Shown in pieces: positions 7,238 through 15,300 of a stretch of DNA of 19,388 nucleotides. The stretch's first letter is position 1; every line of letters begins with the position of its first letter. This stretch comes from an uncultured Fretibacterium sp. Lineage in GTDB: Bacteria; Synergistota; Synergistia; Synergistales; Aminobacteriaceae. The notes beneath the pieces are model-generated. The model was given only the letters and a program-made list of their open reading frames with translations. It had not been told where the DNA came from and did not search any database. The position numbers and the translations under genes were made by a program. The stretch spans positions 1 to 19,388 of the forward strand of contig CALBPU010000121.1 in the NCBI GenBank assembly GCA_937899395.1. The letters run 5' to 3'.

Positions 7238-7552
7238 TTAAATGTTTTTCTCGAACCATTCACGTAATTCCGTTGCTGATTCAAAACCTACATGACGTGC
7301 CGCAACTTTTCCTTCTTTGAACAAAATCAAATTCGGAATGCTCATGACTCTGAATTTTTTCGTTACGTCAGGATTTTCATCGGCATCAGCTTTGTAAAAT
7401 TCTACACGGTCTCCGTATTCCTCCGATAATTCTTCAACAACTGGAGCAATAGCTTTACAAGGCCCGCACCATGTCGCCCAAACATCAAGCAACGCAACTT
7501 TTGCCGCTTCAACTTCAGTTATGTCGCTGTTAATAATTTCTTTAACTGCCAT
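7238..7552 (-). CDS. trxA: Thioredoxin
   Basis: A 104-residue single thioredoxin domain, a cytoplasmic dithiol reductant. The active site WCGPC has Cys29 and Cys32, the buried Asp is at D23 (LLDVWATW), and the cis-proline is P73 in VMSIPNLILF. There is no signal peptide. The start is ATG at 7552 with AGAGGTG six bases ahead; GTG at 7561 is less well placed. It starts 12 bases after the glutathione-peroxidase stop, its ribosome site lying just past that stop, so the two are co-translated. The pairing makes this thioredoxin the likely reductant of the peroxidase; no thioredoxin reductase gene is present in the window. Confidence 0.95.
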   Translation of the reverse strand: MAVKEIINSDITEVEAAKVALLDVWATWCGPCKAIAPVVEELSEEYGDRVEFYKADADENPDVTKKFRVMSIPNLILFKEGKVAARHVGFESATELREWFEKNI

Positions 7553-7564
7553 TATTTTCACCTC

Positions 7565-8113
7565 TTATAGTAAAGATACAACAAATTCTTCAACTTTTGC
7601 CATATCGGCTGTAGGTTCAAAACGTTTAACGACATCGCCATCACGATTAACAACAAATTTCGTGAAGTTCCATTTTATGTCAGGCTTTTTAGCGTAATCG
7701 GGATCAGCTTTGCCGAGCATATCCTCAAGAATCGGTGTGAGTTTGTGTCCTGCGTCAAAACCTTCAAAACCTTTTTGGCCTTTAAGGAATGTATAAAGTT
7801 TTAATTCATTTGCTCCGTTTACGTCGGATTTTTTGAACTGCTCGTAAGTTGTGTTGAAGTGGAGGGAGCAGAACTCATGAATTTCATCGTCTGAACCCGG
7901 TGCTTGCGCTCCGAATTGGTTGCAGGGAATATCAATTATTTCGAGGCCTTTTTCGTGATATTTTTCGTACATTGATTCAAGCTGTTCATATTGAGGAGTA
8001 AAGCCGCAGCCTGTTGCAGTGTTGACGATCAATAAAACTTTGCCTTTGAATTTTGAGAGAGAAACTTCTTCGCCCTTTGTTGAAAAAACAGAGTAATCGT
8101 AAATTTTGCTCAT
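7565..8113 (-). CDS. Glutathione peroxidase family, 2-Cys thioredoxin-dependent type
   Basis: This 182-residue cytoplasmic peroxidase reduces hydrogen peroxide or organic hydroperoxides. Catalytic residues: Cys36 in NTATGCGFT (codon TGC, not selenocysteine), Gln66 in CNQFG, and Trp148-Asn149 in KWNFTKF. Cys82 in EIHEFCSLHF sits where the resolving cysteine lies in non-selenium family members that use thioredoxin rather than glutathione, which fits the thioredoxin gene directly downstream. An insert at about 113-145 is longer than in the shortest homologues. The start is ATG at 8113 with AGGAGG nine bases ahead; the longer in-frame extension to 8137 would translate that site. About 70 bases separate it from the upstream permease, with no clear terminator, so all three may share a transcript. 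Confidence 0.9.
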   Translation of the reverse strand: MSKIYDYSVFSTKGEEVSLSKFKGKVLLIVNTATGCGFTPQYEQLESMYEKYHEKGLEIIDIPCNQFGAQAPGSDDEIHEFCSLHFNTTYEQFKKSDVNGANELKLYTFLKGQKGFEGFDAGHKLTPILEDMLGKADPDYAKKPDIKWNFTKFVVNRDGDVVKRFEPTADMAKVEEFVVSLL

Positions 8114-8183
8114 TGAATTTTGCCTCCTAGTAAACAAATAAAATTGATTTCAAAAAATTTTACCATGAAATAATAAATTACGT

Positions 8184-9299
8184 TTAATTTTTTCTTAAAT
8201 TTCGTTTTTTGACCCTTTTAGCAGTTTCGGTGATTTTGCTTTTTACAGTCGCTACAACGTCAACTTTATCAAATTTTGCGTTCGGTAATTTTTTCACGGC
8301 ATCTCCGCTTCCCATTAAAACAGCCAACGAATGAAGAGCAGGTATATTTTCACATACGATTTTAATGATTGAGATTATCGGAGTTGAAAGCAAAGCTCCG
8401 GGTATTCCCCAAATCATTCCCCATAATAACAATGATAATAAAATCACAACAGGACTTACGCCCAGACGATCTCCTACAACTTTAGGGGTAATAATATTTC
8501 CGATTGTAATTTGAATAGCAGCCAATAACATCAAAACTAAAAACGGTTTGAAAAGTCCCGGTGAAAATTGAATGATAGCCATAATTACAGGAGGAATTGT
8601 CGCAATAATTGAGCCGACTGTCGGAATGAAATTCAAGAGAAATGTTAAAACTCCCCAACCTGCCGCTAAGCGTACGTCTAAAATCGTTAATACAAGCCAT
8701 GCACATACACCTGTCGCTAAACTTATTAATGTAAGAGTACCTAAATAACGGCTGACTTGTTCTGAAATTGTAGTGAGGATTTTTTTAATTCGTTCTGAAT
8801 TTTTTCCGAAGGCTTTTTCAATTTTTTCGTTGAGATAAGGAGCTTCAACCAACATGAACATTAAAAATACAAATGTCATTACGAATTTGCTTGAAATAGC
8901 GATGATTAATGAAGAAATATTTTTTGCATTGTCCCTTAAAATTCCCATCCAATTAAAATTTTTCACGGTTTCGGGAGGAACACTGAGAGCCTCCATTAAA
9001 CTTGAAAACCATTGAATTAATTTATCCGAATAAACCGCATAAACATTTCCGAATTCAACAACCTGAGCCGCGATAAATTTGAACCCTATAAGCCCTATAC
9101 AAGTTAAAATTGAAAAAACTAAAGCGACATTTAACCAAGCATTAAGCCTTAAAGTTTTTCCGATTTTAATAACAGGTCTTAGCATTTGAAGAATGAACCA
9201 TGCAATAACGAGCGGAATAAAAACATTGCTTGCAATATGAAGCACAGTACACATAGCTATTGCTGATAAAAAAAACATAAGAGCTAAAAGCATTTTCAT
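8184..9299 (-). CDS. AI-2E family transporter (UPF0118/PerM-like permease)
   Basis: A 371-residue polytopic membrane protein with about seven to eight hydrophobic segments. They start at residues 2-20, continue at 24-40 and 57-80, and include a dense C-terminal block around 200-325. Family-like sequences include GWGVLTFLLNFIPTVGSIIA and IGNIITPKVVGDRLGVSPVV. Members have been linked to autoinducer-2 export or Na+/H+ and other ion antiport; substrate cannot be assigned from sequence. The last 45 residues are charged and cytoplasmic-looking, rich in Lys and Arg. The start is ATG at 9299 (a second ATG lies at 9293), with AGGAG 13 bases ahead of the first. It follows a strong terminator, and a TATAAT at 9346-9351 (minus) could serve as its -10. 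Confidence 0.88.
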   Translation of the reverse strand: MKMLLALMFFLSAIAMCTVLHIASNVFIPLVIAWFILQMLRPVIKIGKTLRLNAWLNVALVFSILTCIGLIGFKFIAAQVVEFGNVYAVYSDKLIQWFSSLMEALSVPPETVKNFNWMGILRDNAKNISSLIIAISSKFVMTFVFLMFMLVEAPYLNEKIEKAFGKNSERIKKILTTISEQVSRYLGTLTLISLATGVCAWLVLTILDVRLAAGWGVLTFLLNFIPTVGSIIATIPPVIMAIIQFSPGLFKPFLVLMLLAAIQITIGNIITPKVVGDRLGVSPVVILLSLLLWGMIWGIPGALLSTPIISIIKIVCENIPALHSLAVLMGSGDAVKKLPNAKFDKVDVVATVKSKITETAKRVKKRNLRKN

Positions 9300-9355
9300 A
9301 AAAATTTTTCATCTCCTGCAAAAAAATTCAGCAAATTTCAGAAGTATTATAACGC

Positions 9356-9396
9356 AAAAAAATTTCCTCCCGTTTTTTGTTTAATACAGGAGGAAA
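9356..9396 (-). terminator. Intrinsic terminator of the CsgG-like operon
   Basis: The minus strand reads TTTCCTCCTG, a loop, then CGGGAGGAAA (a 10-bp stem with one wobble pair; arms 9387-9396 and 9363-9372), followed directly by seven T. It starts about 10 bases past the last gene of the operon. Confidence 0.88.
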
Positions 9397-9404
9397 CTTT
9401 TCAA

Positions 9405-10229
9405 TTATTCTTCGTCTGTTGTATCGGCTTTCTTCTTTGAAGTTTTGCGTGAAGTTTTTTTGGTTTTGGATTTGCCTTCCTTTGAATCTTTGCTCGATGA
9501 TTTAACGGCTTTCTTGTTCTTTTTCTCTTCAGCTTTTAATTTCTCTGTCAAAGTATCTCGACCTGTTAAAGCCTTTTGAATTGACGGAGCAAGTTTTGCA
9601 GTTGCCTTTAGAATTGCTGTACCTTCCAAACCGCCAAACTCAGAATTACTGACACTGACTCCGTAAAGTGAAACACTCGAATCGGATTTCGCAGCTTCAC
9701 CCGATGCACTGTCAGCAAAAACAATTTCGCCCGTCTCAACTTTTACAACTCGAACATCTAAATCGGCTTTTACTTTTTGAGTTGAAACTCCGACTCCTCC
9801 TAAAAACGGAACTCCTATTCCGGGCAAATAACCTCCTGAAGCTCCGTGTGCAAGATTCGTTATAGCTCCCATTAACATATATTCACAGCCTGCGAGCTTA
9901 CCTATTTGAGCGGCCGTTTTATCGTCAACAAGACCAGACATTCCCAACCTCAATTCACTTGCAACATCATCAAGGCGTTCTCTCTCGACTAACATAATAT
10001 CGTCAGCCTTAAATAAAATTCTCGCAAAAAAATCGCTGATTCCTGCGGCCATTCCGTCAGGAACTCCGTAAGTTTTGCTGTAAAATCTCATAATCCCAAG
10101 TCTGACTCGTTCTTTATTCTCGAGAACGTCAAGACCGTCAAGATCAAGAGCAAATGCCGATGATGTTATAAGACATGAACAAATCAGAGCGAGTAAAATT
10201 TTTGCAGGTTTATAAATTCTTGATGTCAT
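9405..10229 (-). CDS. Secreted CsgG-domain protein with a Lys/Ser/Thr-rich tail
   Basis: A 274-residue exported protein. A signal peptide (about 1-27, ending SSAFA) precedes a CsgG-type alpha/beta domain: VRLGIMRFY, then LVERERLDDVASELRLGMSG, CEYMLMGAIT, and the strand pair VKADLDVRVVKVETGEIVFA. It is paralogous to the upstream neighbour; compare LEREKIDYLADEIRLGQSG there. CsgG proteins form outer-membrane secretion channels or periplasmic assembly factors. This one lacks a lipobox cysteine, so it is not anchored like CsgG. The last ~45 residues are a low-complexity K/S/T tail, likely disordered. It is the third gene of an operon, 24 bases after its paralogue, with a terminator after it. Role unknown; no curli subunit genes are nearby. 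Confidence 0.8.
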   Translation of the reverse strand: MTSRIYKPAKILLALICSCLITSSAFALDLDGLDVLENKERVRLGIMRFYSKTYGVPDGMAAGISDFFARILFKADDIMLVERERLDDVASELRLGMSGLVDDKTAAQIGKLAGCEYMLMGAITNLAHGASGGYLPGIGVPFLGGVGVSTQKVKADLDVRVVKVETGEIVFADSASGEAAKSDSSVSLYGVSVSNSEFGGLEGTAILKATAKLAPSIQKALTGRDTLTEKLKAEEKKNKKAVKSSSKDSKEGKSKTKKTSRKTSKKKADTTDEE

Positions 10230-10253
10230 AATAATTTTCTCACTTTCAAAATT

Positions 10254-10877
10254 TTAATCGTCCCAATCGTATTCTTTCATTTCAGCAACATGTTTCATAA
10301 CGGCGTCCCGTGTTGCAGCCGCTAAAATTCCTCCGTAAGTTGCATTTCCTCCTGCTACGAATCCGAGCGATACTCCTTCAAGTTTACGTTTTGCGCTTCC
10401 CTGTTCACTGTTGACATAAACAATTTCTCCTGTGGTATTATCAATAATTCTGATGTCTAAAGTTACATAAGCCGTTTTTGCCGCTGCAACGCCCCCGACT
10501 AAAACAACTCCGACAGCTCCACCCTTTGCGCTGTAATAATACATTGTTACAGATCCGGTCATTGTATATTGAGCTCCTTTAATTTTTCCGACTTTCGGAG
10601 CAGTTGATTGATCTATGAGACCTGATTGTCCGAGTCGAATTTCATCAGCAAGATAATCAATCTTTTCACGTTCGAGCAGATTAAATAATTTTGCGTTACC
10701 TAATTCGGTTGTCATCATATCGGTTATGGCATCAACAGGAACGCTTCTGTTATCAGTCTTGTTAGTAAAGGGACGAATTGCAAGGCGCGGACGTGCTGCA
10801 AGGGCTTCACACGGCAACAAAACAATGATTAACGATAAAATGATTAACGATGAAAAAATTTTGTGATTCTTAAACAT
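10254..10877 (-). CDS. Secreted CsgG-domain protein
   Basis: A 207-residue exported protein. It has a signal peptide (1-28, ending CEALA, type I cleavage likely). A compact CsgG-like domain follows: RLAIRPFTNKTD, LLEREKIDYLADEIRLG, GAQYTMTGSV, a glycine/valine-rich GAVGVVLVGGVAAA segment, then TLDIRIIDNTTGEIVYVN. CsgG-domain proteins usually oligomerise in or at the outer membrane. The glycine/valine-rich stretch could be the membrane-facing hairpin that forms the barrel in CsgG, but that is inference. The start is ATG at 10877, with AGGAGG ten bases ahead. It is second in the operon, 27 bases after the first gene. Confidence 0.82.
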   Translation of the reverse strand: MFKNHKIFSSLIILSLIIVLLPCEALAARPRLAIRPFTNKTDNRSVPVDAITDMMTTELGNAKLFNLLEREKIDYLADEIRLGQSGLIDQSTAPKVGKIKGAQYTMTGSVTMYYYSAKGGAVGVVLVGGVAAAKTAYVTLDIRIIDNTTGEIVYVNSEQGSAKRKLEGVSLGFVAGGNATYGGILAAATRDAVMKHVAEMKEYDWDD

Positions 10878-10904
10878 GATAAAAAATCCTCCTTAAAATT
10901 AAAA

Positions 10905-11510
10905 TTAAAGCATTTGTGATAAGCCTTCCTGAACTGCTGAGTTAATAGCGTTTTGTCTTGCTTCATCGGTTGTATAGCCGACTGCTTTTCCTTGAGCTGC
11001 TTTACCTCCGAGCCTTACTCCCTTTGAAGTTACTGCGGTTATGGCGGCTGAAGCTGTACCTGTATAAAGTTTGAACTCATTTACAACAGGAGTTCCCGAA
11101 CTCACTCTGGCAACAACTGTAGCAGAAGCGTTATATTTTGCATTGAGCTTTATTAATTCCGATAAATTGCCCTCATAAACATAAATAACAGCTTTTGATT
11201 TCGCAGCGTCCTTTCTCATTTTAGCGAGTCTTGCATCATCAACGACATGATAACCGTGATTTACAAGTTCATCAATTATCATTGCTTCCGCCATAGCGAC
11301 ATGTTGTCTGTTATCGCCCTCAACTAAGACAGCAATATCACCGTCACGAGGCAATACAGTTCTATTTCGTCGATATTCATTTTCATTTGATGAATCAGTT
11401 CCTGTGCGTCTTAATTTTGCGCAGTCAGCTTTATCAGAATAGGCAAAACAAAAAATTAACGTAAATATTAAAGCAAAAATTTTAATTTTAAGACTGAAAT
11501 TATTACGCAA
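10905..11510 (-). CDS. Secreted protein of unknown function, CsgG/FlgT-like in outline
   Basis: A 201-residue exported protein and first gene of the three-gene operon. The start is TTG at 11510, supported by AAGGAG nine bases ahead; no ATG is better placed. It has a signal peptide (about 1-31, ending ADCA). The mature part alternates strands and helices: DIAVLVEGDNRQHVAMAEAM, then IDELVNHGYHVVDDARLAKM, then TVVARVSSG, then a C-terminal helix EARQNAINSAVQEGLSQML. The layout resembles CsgG- or FlgT-type alpha/beta domains, but I see no decisive motif. The Cys in the signal region does not form a lipobox. Co-transcription with two CsgG-domain proteins suggests a shared envelope role. Confidence 0.7.
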   Translation of the reverse strand: MRNNFSLKIKIFALIFTLIFCFAYSDKADCAKLRRTGTDSSNENEYRRNRTVLPRDGDIAVLVEGDNRQHVAMAEAMIIDELVNHGYHVVDDARLAKMRKDAAKSKAVIYVYEGNLSELIKLNAKYNASATVVARVSSGTPVVNEFKLYTGTASAAITAVTSKGVRLGGKAAQGKAVGYTTDEARQNAINSAVQEGLSQML

Positions 11511-11532
11511 GATTTTACACTCCTTAATTTAT

Positions 11533-11564
11533 AAAAAAACTCCCGCCAATATTTATAGCAGGAG
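11533..11564 (-). terminator. Intrinsic terminator of gap
   Basis: The minus strand reads CTCCTGC, an 11-base loop, then GCGGGAG (7 bp with one wobble; arms 11558-11564 and 11540-11546), followed by seven T. It sits between gap and the CsgG-like operon, about 90 bases past the gap stop codon. Confidence 0.85.
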
Positions 11565-11580
11565 CTTTTGTTAATCTGAA
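11552..11580 (-). promoter_or_regulatory. Possible promoter of the CsgG-like operon, overlapping the gap terminator
   Basis: On the minus strand TTCAGA (11580-11575) and TATAAA (11557-11552) are 17 bases apart, with the -10 inside the loop of the gap terminator hairpin. The -35 is poor. No better candidate is visible in the short gap before the TTG start at 11510. Confidence 0.25.
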
Positions 11581-11582
11581 AT

Positions 11583-11665
11583 TTTATTTCAACTCAGATT
11601 TTCAATCCACGCACAAGCTATGCGTTTTAGCTTTTGCGACAAACTCCTGTGGTTTATTTCAACTC
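11583..11665. repeat. 13-bp direct repeat flanking a short palindromic segment at the 3' end of gap
   Basis: TTTATTTCAACTC occurs at 11583-11595 and again at 11653-11665, where it holds the last codons and stop of gap. The 57 bases between contain an 11-bp inverted repeat with one mismatch (CGCACAAGCTA at 11610-11620, TAGCTTTTGCG at 11628-11638). This arrangement looks like a small hairpin element flanked by a target duplication, but slippage or local duplication would look the same. The outer copy is also part of a 7-bp stem, AATCTGA/TCAGATT (11574-11580 and 11595-11601). Confidence 0.5.
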
Positions 11666-12667
11666 TGAGAAGTACTTGATTGTGCGAACCATCTGGCTCG
11701 TGTATGAATTCTCATTGTCATACCATGAAACAACCTGTACAAGCGACATGTTGTCTCCAACGGGTTTAACTTTTGTCTGTGTTGCGTCAAAAATTGAACC
11801 TGCTGTGCTGTCGATGATGTCGGACGAAACGATCTGATCTGTGTTGTACTCGAATGATTCGGTCTCTTCCTTCTTCATCTGCTCGTTGATCTGATCTTTT
11901 GTCCATGTGCCTTCGACAACTGCGTCAAGAATTGTTGTTGAGCCTGTCGGTGTAGGAACTCTCTGAGCAGCTCCGTCAAGTTTGCCTGATAATTCGGGAA
12001 TTACAAGTCCGATAGCCTTTGCAGCACCCGTTGAATTAGGGACGATGTTGCAAGCAGCGGCTCTTGCTCTTCTCAAATCGCCTTTACGATGAGGGCCGTC
12101 AAGAATCATCTGGTCGCCTGTATAAGCGTGTACAGTTGTCATGAAGCCTGAAACGATGGGCGTAAGGTCATTGAGGGCTTTTGCCATAGGTGCAAGGCAG
12201 TTAGTGGTGCATGAAGCAGCCGAAATGATTGTGTCTTCGGGTTTGAGTGTCTTGTGGTTGACGTTGAAAACGATTGTCGGAAGGTCGTTGCCTGCGGGGG
12301 CTGAGATAACAACTTTACGGGCACCTGCTTTGATGTGAGCTTCTGATTTTGCCTTTGAAGCGTAGAAACCTGAGCACTCAAGAACGACATCAACTTTAAG
12401 TTCTCCCCAAGGAAGATTTGCTGCGTCTTTCTCTTCGTAAATTCTGATTTCTTTTCCGTTGACGGTTACGGTGTGTTTCTCGTCATCTCCAACAACGCTA
12501 TATTTGTAACGTCCGTGTGTTGTGTCATACTTGAGAAGATGAGCAAGCATTGTGGGTTTAACAAGGTCATTAATCGCGACGACTTCATAGCCCTCCGCAT
12601 CAAACATCTGACGGAACGCAAGACGGCCAATTCTTCCAAAGCCGTTAATAGCAACTCTTACAGCCAT
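11654..12667 (-). CDS. gap: Glyceraldehyde-3-phosphate dehydrogenase, type I
   Basis: A 337-residue glycolytic enzyme that oxidises glyceraldehyde-3-phosphate to 1,3-bisphosphoglycerate with NAD+. The Rossmann motif INGFGRIGR is at 7-15. D34 in AINDLV suggests NAD+ preference. Catalytic Cys153 lies in SAASCTTNCLAP, the catalytic histidine in TVHAYTGDQ, and the terminal WYDNENSYT block is intact. Length is normal. The start is ATG at 12667 with AGGAGG nine bases ahead. The gene appears monocistronic, with a terminator at 11533-11564; pgk and tpi are not adjacent. Its final codons are duplicated 70 bases downstream. A TATAAT at 12709-12714 (minus) is the likely -10, but the -35 region, which falls in the flagellin terminator, is weak. 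Confidence 0.97.
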   Translation of the reverse strand: MAVRVAINGFGRIGRLAFRQMFDAEGYEVVAINDLVKPTMLAHLLKYDTTHGRYKYSVVGDDEKHTVTVNGKEIRIYEEKDAANLPWGELKVDVVLECSGFYASKAKSEAHIKAGARKVVISAPAGNDLPTIVFNVNHKTLKPEDTIISAASCTTNCLAPMAKALNDLTPIVSGFMTTVHAYTGDQMILDGPHRKGDLRRARAAACNIVPNSTGAAKAIGLVIPELSGKLDGAAQRVPTPTGSTTILDAVVEGTWTKDQINEQMKKEETESFEYNTDQIVSSDIIDSTAGSIFDATQTKVKPVGDNMSLVQVVSWYDNENSYTSQMVRTIKYFSELK

Positions 12668-12725
12668 AATAAAATTCCTCCTAATAAATTCAAAATTAAT
12701 TCAGATTTATTATACAACAAAATAC

Positions 12726-12764
12726 AAAAAAAAAGACCCGAAACTTTTTATCATTTCGGAATCT
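12726..12764 (-). terminator. Intrinsic terminator downstream of flagellin
   Basis: The minus strand reads AGATTCCGAAA, a 10-base loop, then TTTCGGGTCT (stem with one bulge and a wobble pair; arms 12754-12764 and 12734-12743), followed by a run of eight to nine T. It lies about 55 bases past the flagellin stop. Confidence 0.8.
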
Positions 12765-12819
12765 TTTTTGGGGTGGAGTTTTATGTTAAAAAAAAGTTTT
12801 TGCGTTTTTGGCTTTATTA

Positions 12820-15300
12820 TTACTGCAATAAGCTCATTACTGACTGCGGAAGCTGGTTTGCTTGAGCAAGCATTGAAGTTCCCGACTGGTTGAGGATTTG
12901 AAGTTTTACAAATTCCATCATCGTCTGAGCCATGTCTGCGTCTCTTATGCGGCTTTCTGCTGCCGTTAAGTTGGTCATTGTCGTTGTCAAGTTCTCGCTT
13001 GTGTACTCGAGAGCGTTCTGATAAGCTCCGATTTTTGCACGCTGGGTTGAGACTTTGTTAATGGCTGCGTCAATTTGACCGATTGCCTTTGAAGCTGTCG
13101 TACGTGTTGAAACGTTAATATTTGTAACGCCTAATGCACCTGCGCTCATGTTTCCGATGTCGATTGCGATGTCTTCACCTTCGTTAGCACCGATCTGGAA
13201 AACTGTTGAACTGTCAACGATGTGAATTACTGCTTCATAAGCGTCTGTATCTGCTGTGAGAAGGAAATTATCTTCACTGTCGCTCCATGTAGCTTTGATG
13301 TTAGCTGTTGCGCTGAACTCAATGTCAACGTTCGGGTGAAGTATTCCGATTAAACGGTTATCAGCAACTTTAACATTCGTTGCACCTTCTACAGGAACGC
13401 CTGTATGAGCGTCATAAATTGAAGCTACATAAGCTGATGTTGAACTTTCCTGAACGACGTTAAAAGCAAGAGTGTTAATGAGATCTTCATCACCGCTGAA
13501 CGTAATATCTCCTGCATTTCCGGGAAGAAGAGATCTGAAGATGAAAGTTCCTGCAACTGTCTCAAGTCCTTGGCTGGGCATTGCGACACCCTGTTCCTTC
13601 TCAACGAATGTGCAGAATTTGCTTGAGTCTGTACCTTCTGACAAATATTTTGCCTGTCCAAGTCCGTTAGCGATTGCGTCGTTGAACTTAGCTTTGAGTT
13701 CGTTAAGAGTGTCGGTTGAGTAAAGAGTAACAGTCGTGCTTGTGCCATCACCCTGAGTAAGGGTTATAGTTTTGGGTTCATCAAGCATGAAAACTCCAGA
13801 AGAGTTCCAGAACGTGTTAAGGTCTCTGAGCTTTGTATCTCCTACTGCTGTCTTGCCGATGTAAGCTGATGTGAAGCTTGCGAGTTCGTCATCTTTTGCA
13901 GCATTAGCGAATTTATCGTTGGTCGTAAGGATAATATCCCCGTTGTAAACTGTACCGTTTTCAGAATTGAGATAGAAATTTCTGAAATGAATTTGCTTAT
14001 TCTGAGTATCAGTTGACGAGCTGTTATTAATGTTGAAAATTACAGGCTGTGATACAAGCGGTTTTGGATCTCCCTGAGAATATTTATCATTGTCGTCCAA
14101 ATATGTGGGAGTACCAACTTCTGCTGTTTCAGTATCGGGATTGTACCATGCTTCCGGCCAATCAAGATCCTGATCTCCTGTAATCGTTACACCTATATCA
14201 CCTGCACTGGCTCTGACGTTAAGAACGAATTTGCTTCCGACTGAATAATCTTCAAAACTTCCGTTTGATTCAAGTGCGACAGTAAGACCGCCGCTGCCTG
14301 CGTTCATTCCTACAAGTTTGCTAATGTCAAGATCGCTGCCGCCTGTTTTAAGAGTGATATTATCCATTATCTGACTGTCAACACTTCCGTCAGTTTTAAG
14401 AATATTTGACTGGGCACTAAGAATAACTACACCGTCATTATTATCGCCTGTCATTGAAGTAACAGTGAACAAAATGCTTGCGTTGTTATCAGACGTTCCG
14501 CCTAAATCAAAATAATTTGATATGTCGCTTGCCATAACCTGTTTTCCGCTATTTGAGAAACCGTAAGCACCGATTACTTCAGATGTTGTGTTTGCGTCAT
14601 CAACAGCTACCTTCCAGTTTGCTGCTGGTAAACTGTCAACGGCTACGTCAATAATGCCCTTTTCCTCGTTCTTTGAAACGCTCGTAATAACGTTCGGGTG
14701 TTTGATTGTCATGACTGAGGACTTCTGAACCTGTCCTTTACCTGTTTGATTAGGATCAACGTTGATTTTGATTCTGTAGTTGCCTTCAAATGATTTTTTC
14801 TGCCCGAACTGGTCAATCTCTCTCAATGAACCGTTTACATATGCCTTAACGTTAATGTTGCTCGATGATGTAATTCCTGCTGAGCTTCCGTCAAGCAAAC
14901 GTTTTTTGTTGAACTGAGTCGTCTTTGCTATACGGTCAATCTGATCTGCAAGCTGATTGATTTCAAGCTGAATATAGCTTCTGTCCTGTGATGTTAAAGT
15001 GTCGTTTGAAGCCTGTACAGCAAGCTCACGCATTCTCTGTAACATTGAGTTGGTCTCACCGAGTGCGCCTTCTGCAACCTGTAACATTGATGTAGCGTCC
15101 TGAGTATTTCGGATTGCTATTTCAAGTCCTGAAATCTGTGAACGCATTTTTTCACTGATTGCGAACCCTGCTGCGTCATCTGCTGCTGAGTTAATTCTGA
15201 GACCTGTTGAAAGTTTTTCAATGGTCTTTTCCATTGCGTTGTTCGTCGAGTTCAACGAATTATACGCTGTAAGTGCCGGTATGTTGTGATATATTCTCAT
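12820..15300 (-). CDS. fliC: Flagellin, long form with a large variable central region
   Basis: An 826-residue filament subunit, far above the usual 270-550. The D0/D1 regions are conventional. N-terminal: LSTGLRINSAADDAAGFAIS, then LQRMRELAVQASNDTL (87-102). C-terminal: AESRIRDADMAQTMMEF, then ILNQSGTSMLAQANQLPQSV and LLQ, starting near residue 730. Residues 140-730 are a variable, surface-exposed insert rich in Asp, Ser, Thr and Gly. One part, near 510-545 (TITLTQGDGTSTTVTLYSTD and following), resembles the flagellin IN motif. No Cys-containing or enzymatic motif is evident in the insert, apart from one CTFVE cysteine. There is no signal peptide, as expected for type III export. The start is ATG at 15300, with AGGAGG at 15310-15315 (nine bases ahead). 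The gene is unlinked to the fliOPQ cluster. Confidence 0.95.
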   Translation of the reverse strand: MRIYHNIPALTAYNSLNSTNNAMEKTIEKLSTGLRINSAADDAAGFAISEKMRSQISGLEIAIRNTQDATSMLQVAEGALGETNSMLQRMRELAVQASNDTLTSQDRSYIQLEINQLADQIDRIAKTTQFNKKRLLDGSSAGITSSSNINVKAYVNGSLREIDQFGQKKSFEGNYRIKINVDPNQTGKGQVQKSSVMTIKHPNVITSVSKNEEKGIIDVAVDSLPAANWKVAVDDANTTSEVIGAYGFSNSGKQVMASDISNYFDLGGTSDNNASILFTVTSMTGDNNDGVVILSAQSNILKTDGSVDSQIMDNITLKTGGSDLDISKLVGMNAGSGGLTVALESNGSFEDYSVGSKFVLNVRASAGDIGVTITGDQDLDWPEAWYNPDTETAEVGTPTYLDDNDKYSQGDPKPLVSQPVIFNINNSSSTDTQNKQIHFRNFYLNSENGTVYNGDIILTTNDKFANAAKDDELASFTSAYIGKTAVGDTKLRDLNTFWNSSGVFMLDEPKTITLTQGDGTSTTVTLYSTDTLNELKAKFNDAIANGLGQAKYLSEGTDSSKFCTFVEKEQGVAMPSQGLETVAGTFIFRSLLPGNAGDITFSGDEDLINTLAFNVVQESSTSAYVASIYDAHTGVPVEGATNVKVADNRLIGILHPNVDIEFSATANIKATWSDSEDNFLLTADTDAYEAVIHIVDSSTVFQIGANEGEDIAIDIGNMSAGALGVTNINVSTRTTASKAIGQIDAAINKVSTQRAKIGAYQNALEYTSENLTTTMTNLTAAESRIRDADMAQTMMEFVKLQILNQSGTSMLAQANQLPQSVMSLLQ

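Noticed and set aside
8004..8010. Selenocysteine in the glutathione peroxidase
   Set aside because: The catalytic codon is TGC (Cys), not TGA, so no recoding is needed.
12473..12865. 130-codon + strand frame across the gap start and flagellin end
   Set aside because: It runs antisense through two real genes, a promoter region and a terminator, with lysine/phenylalanine-rich low-complexity translation from AT-rich spacer.
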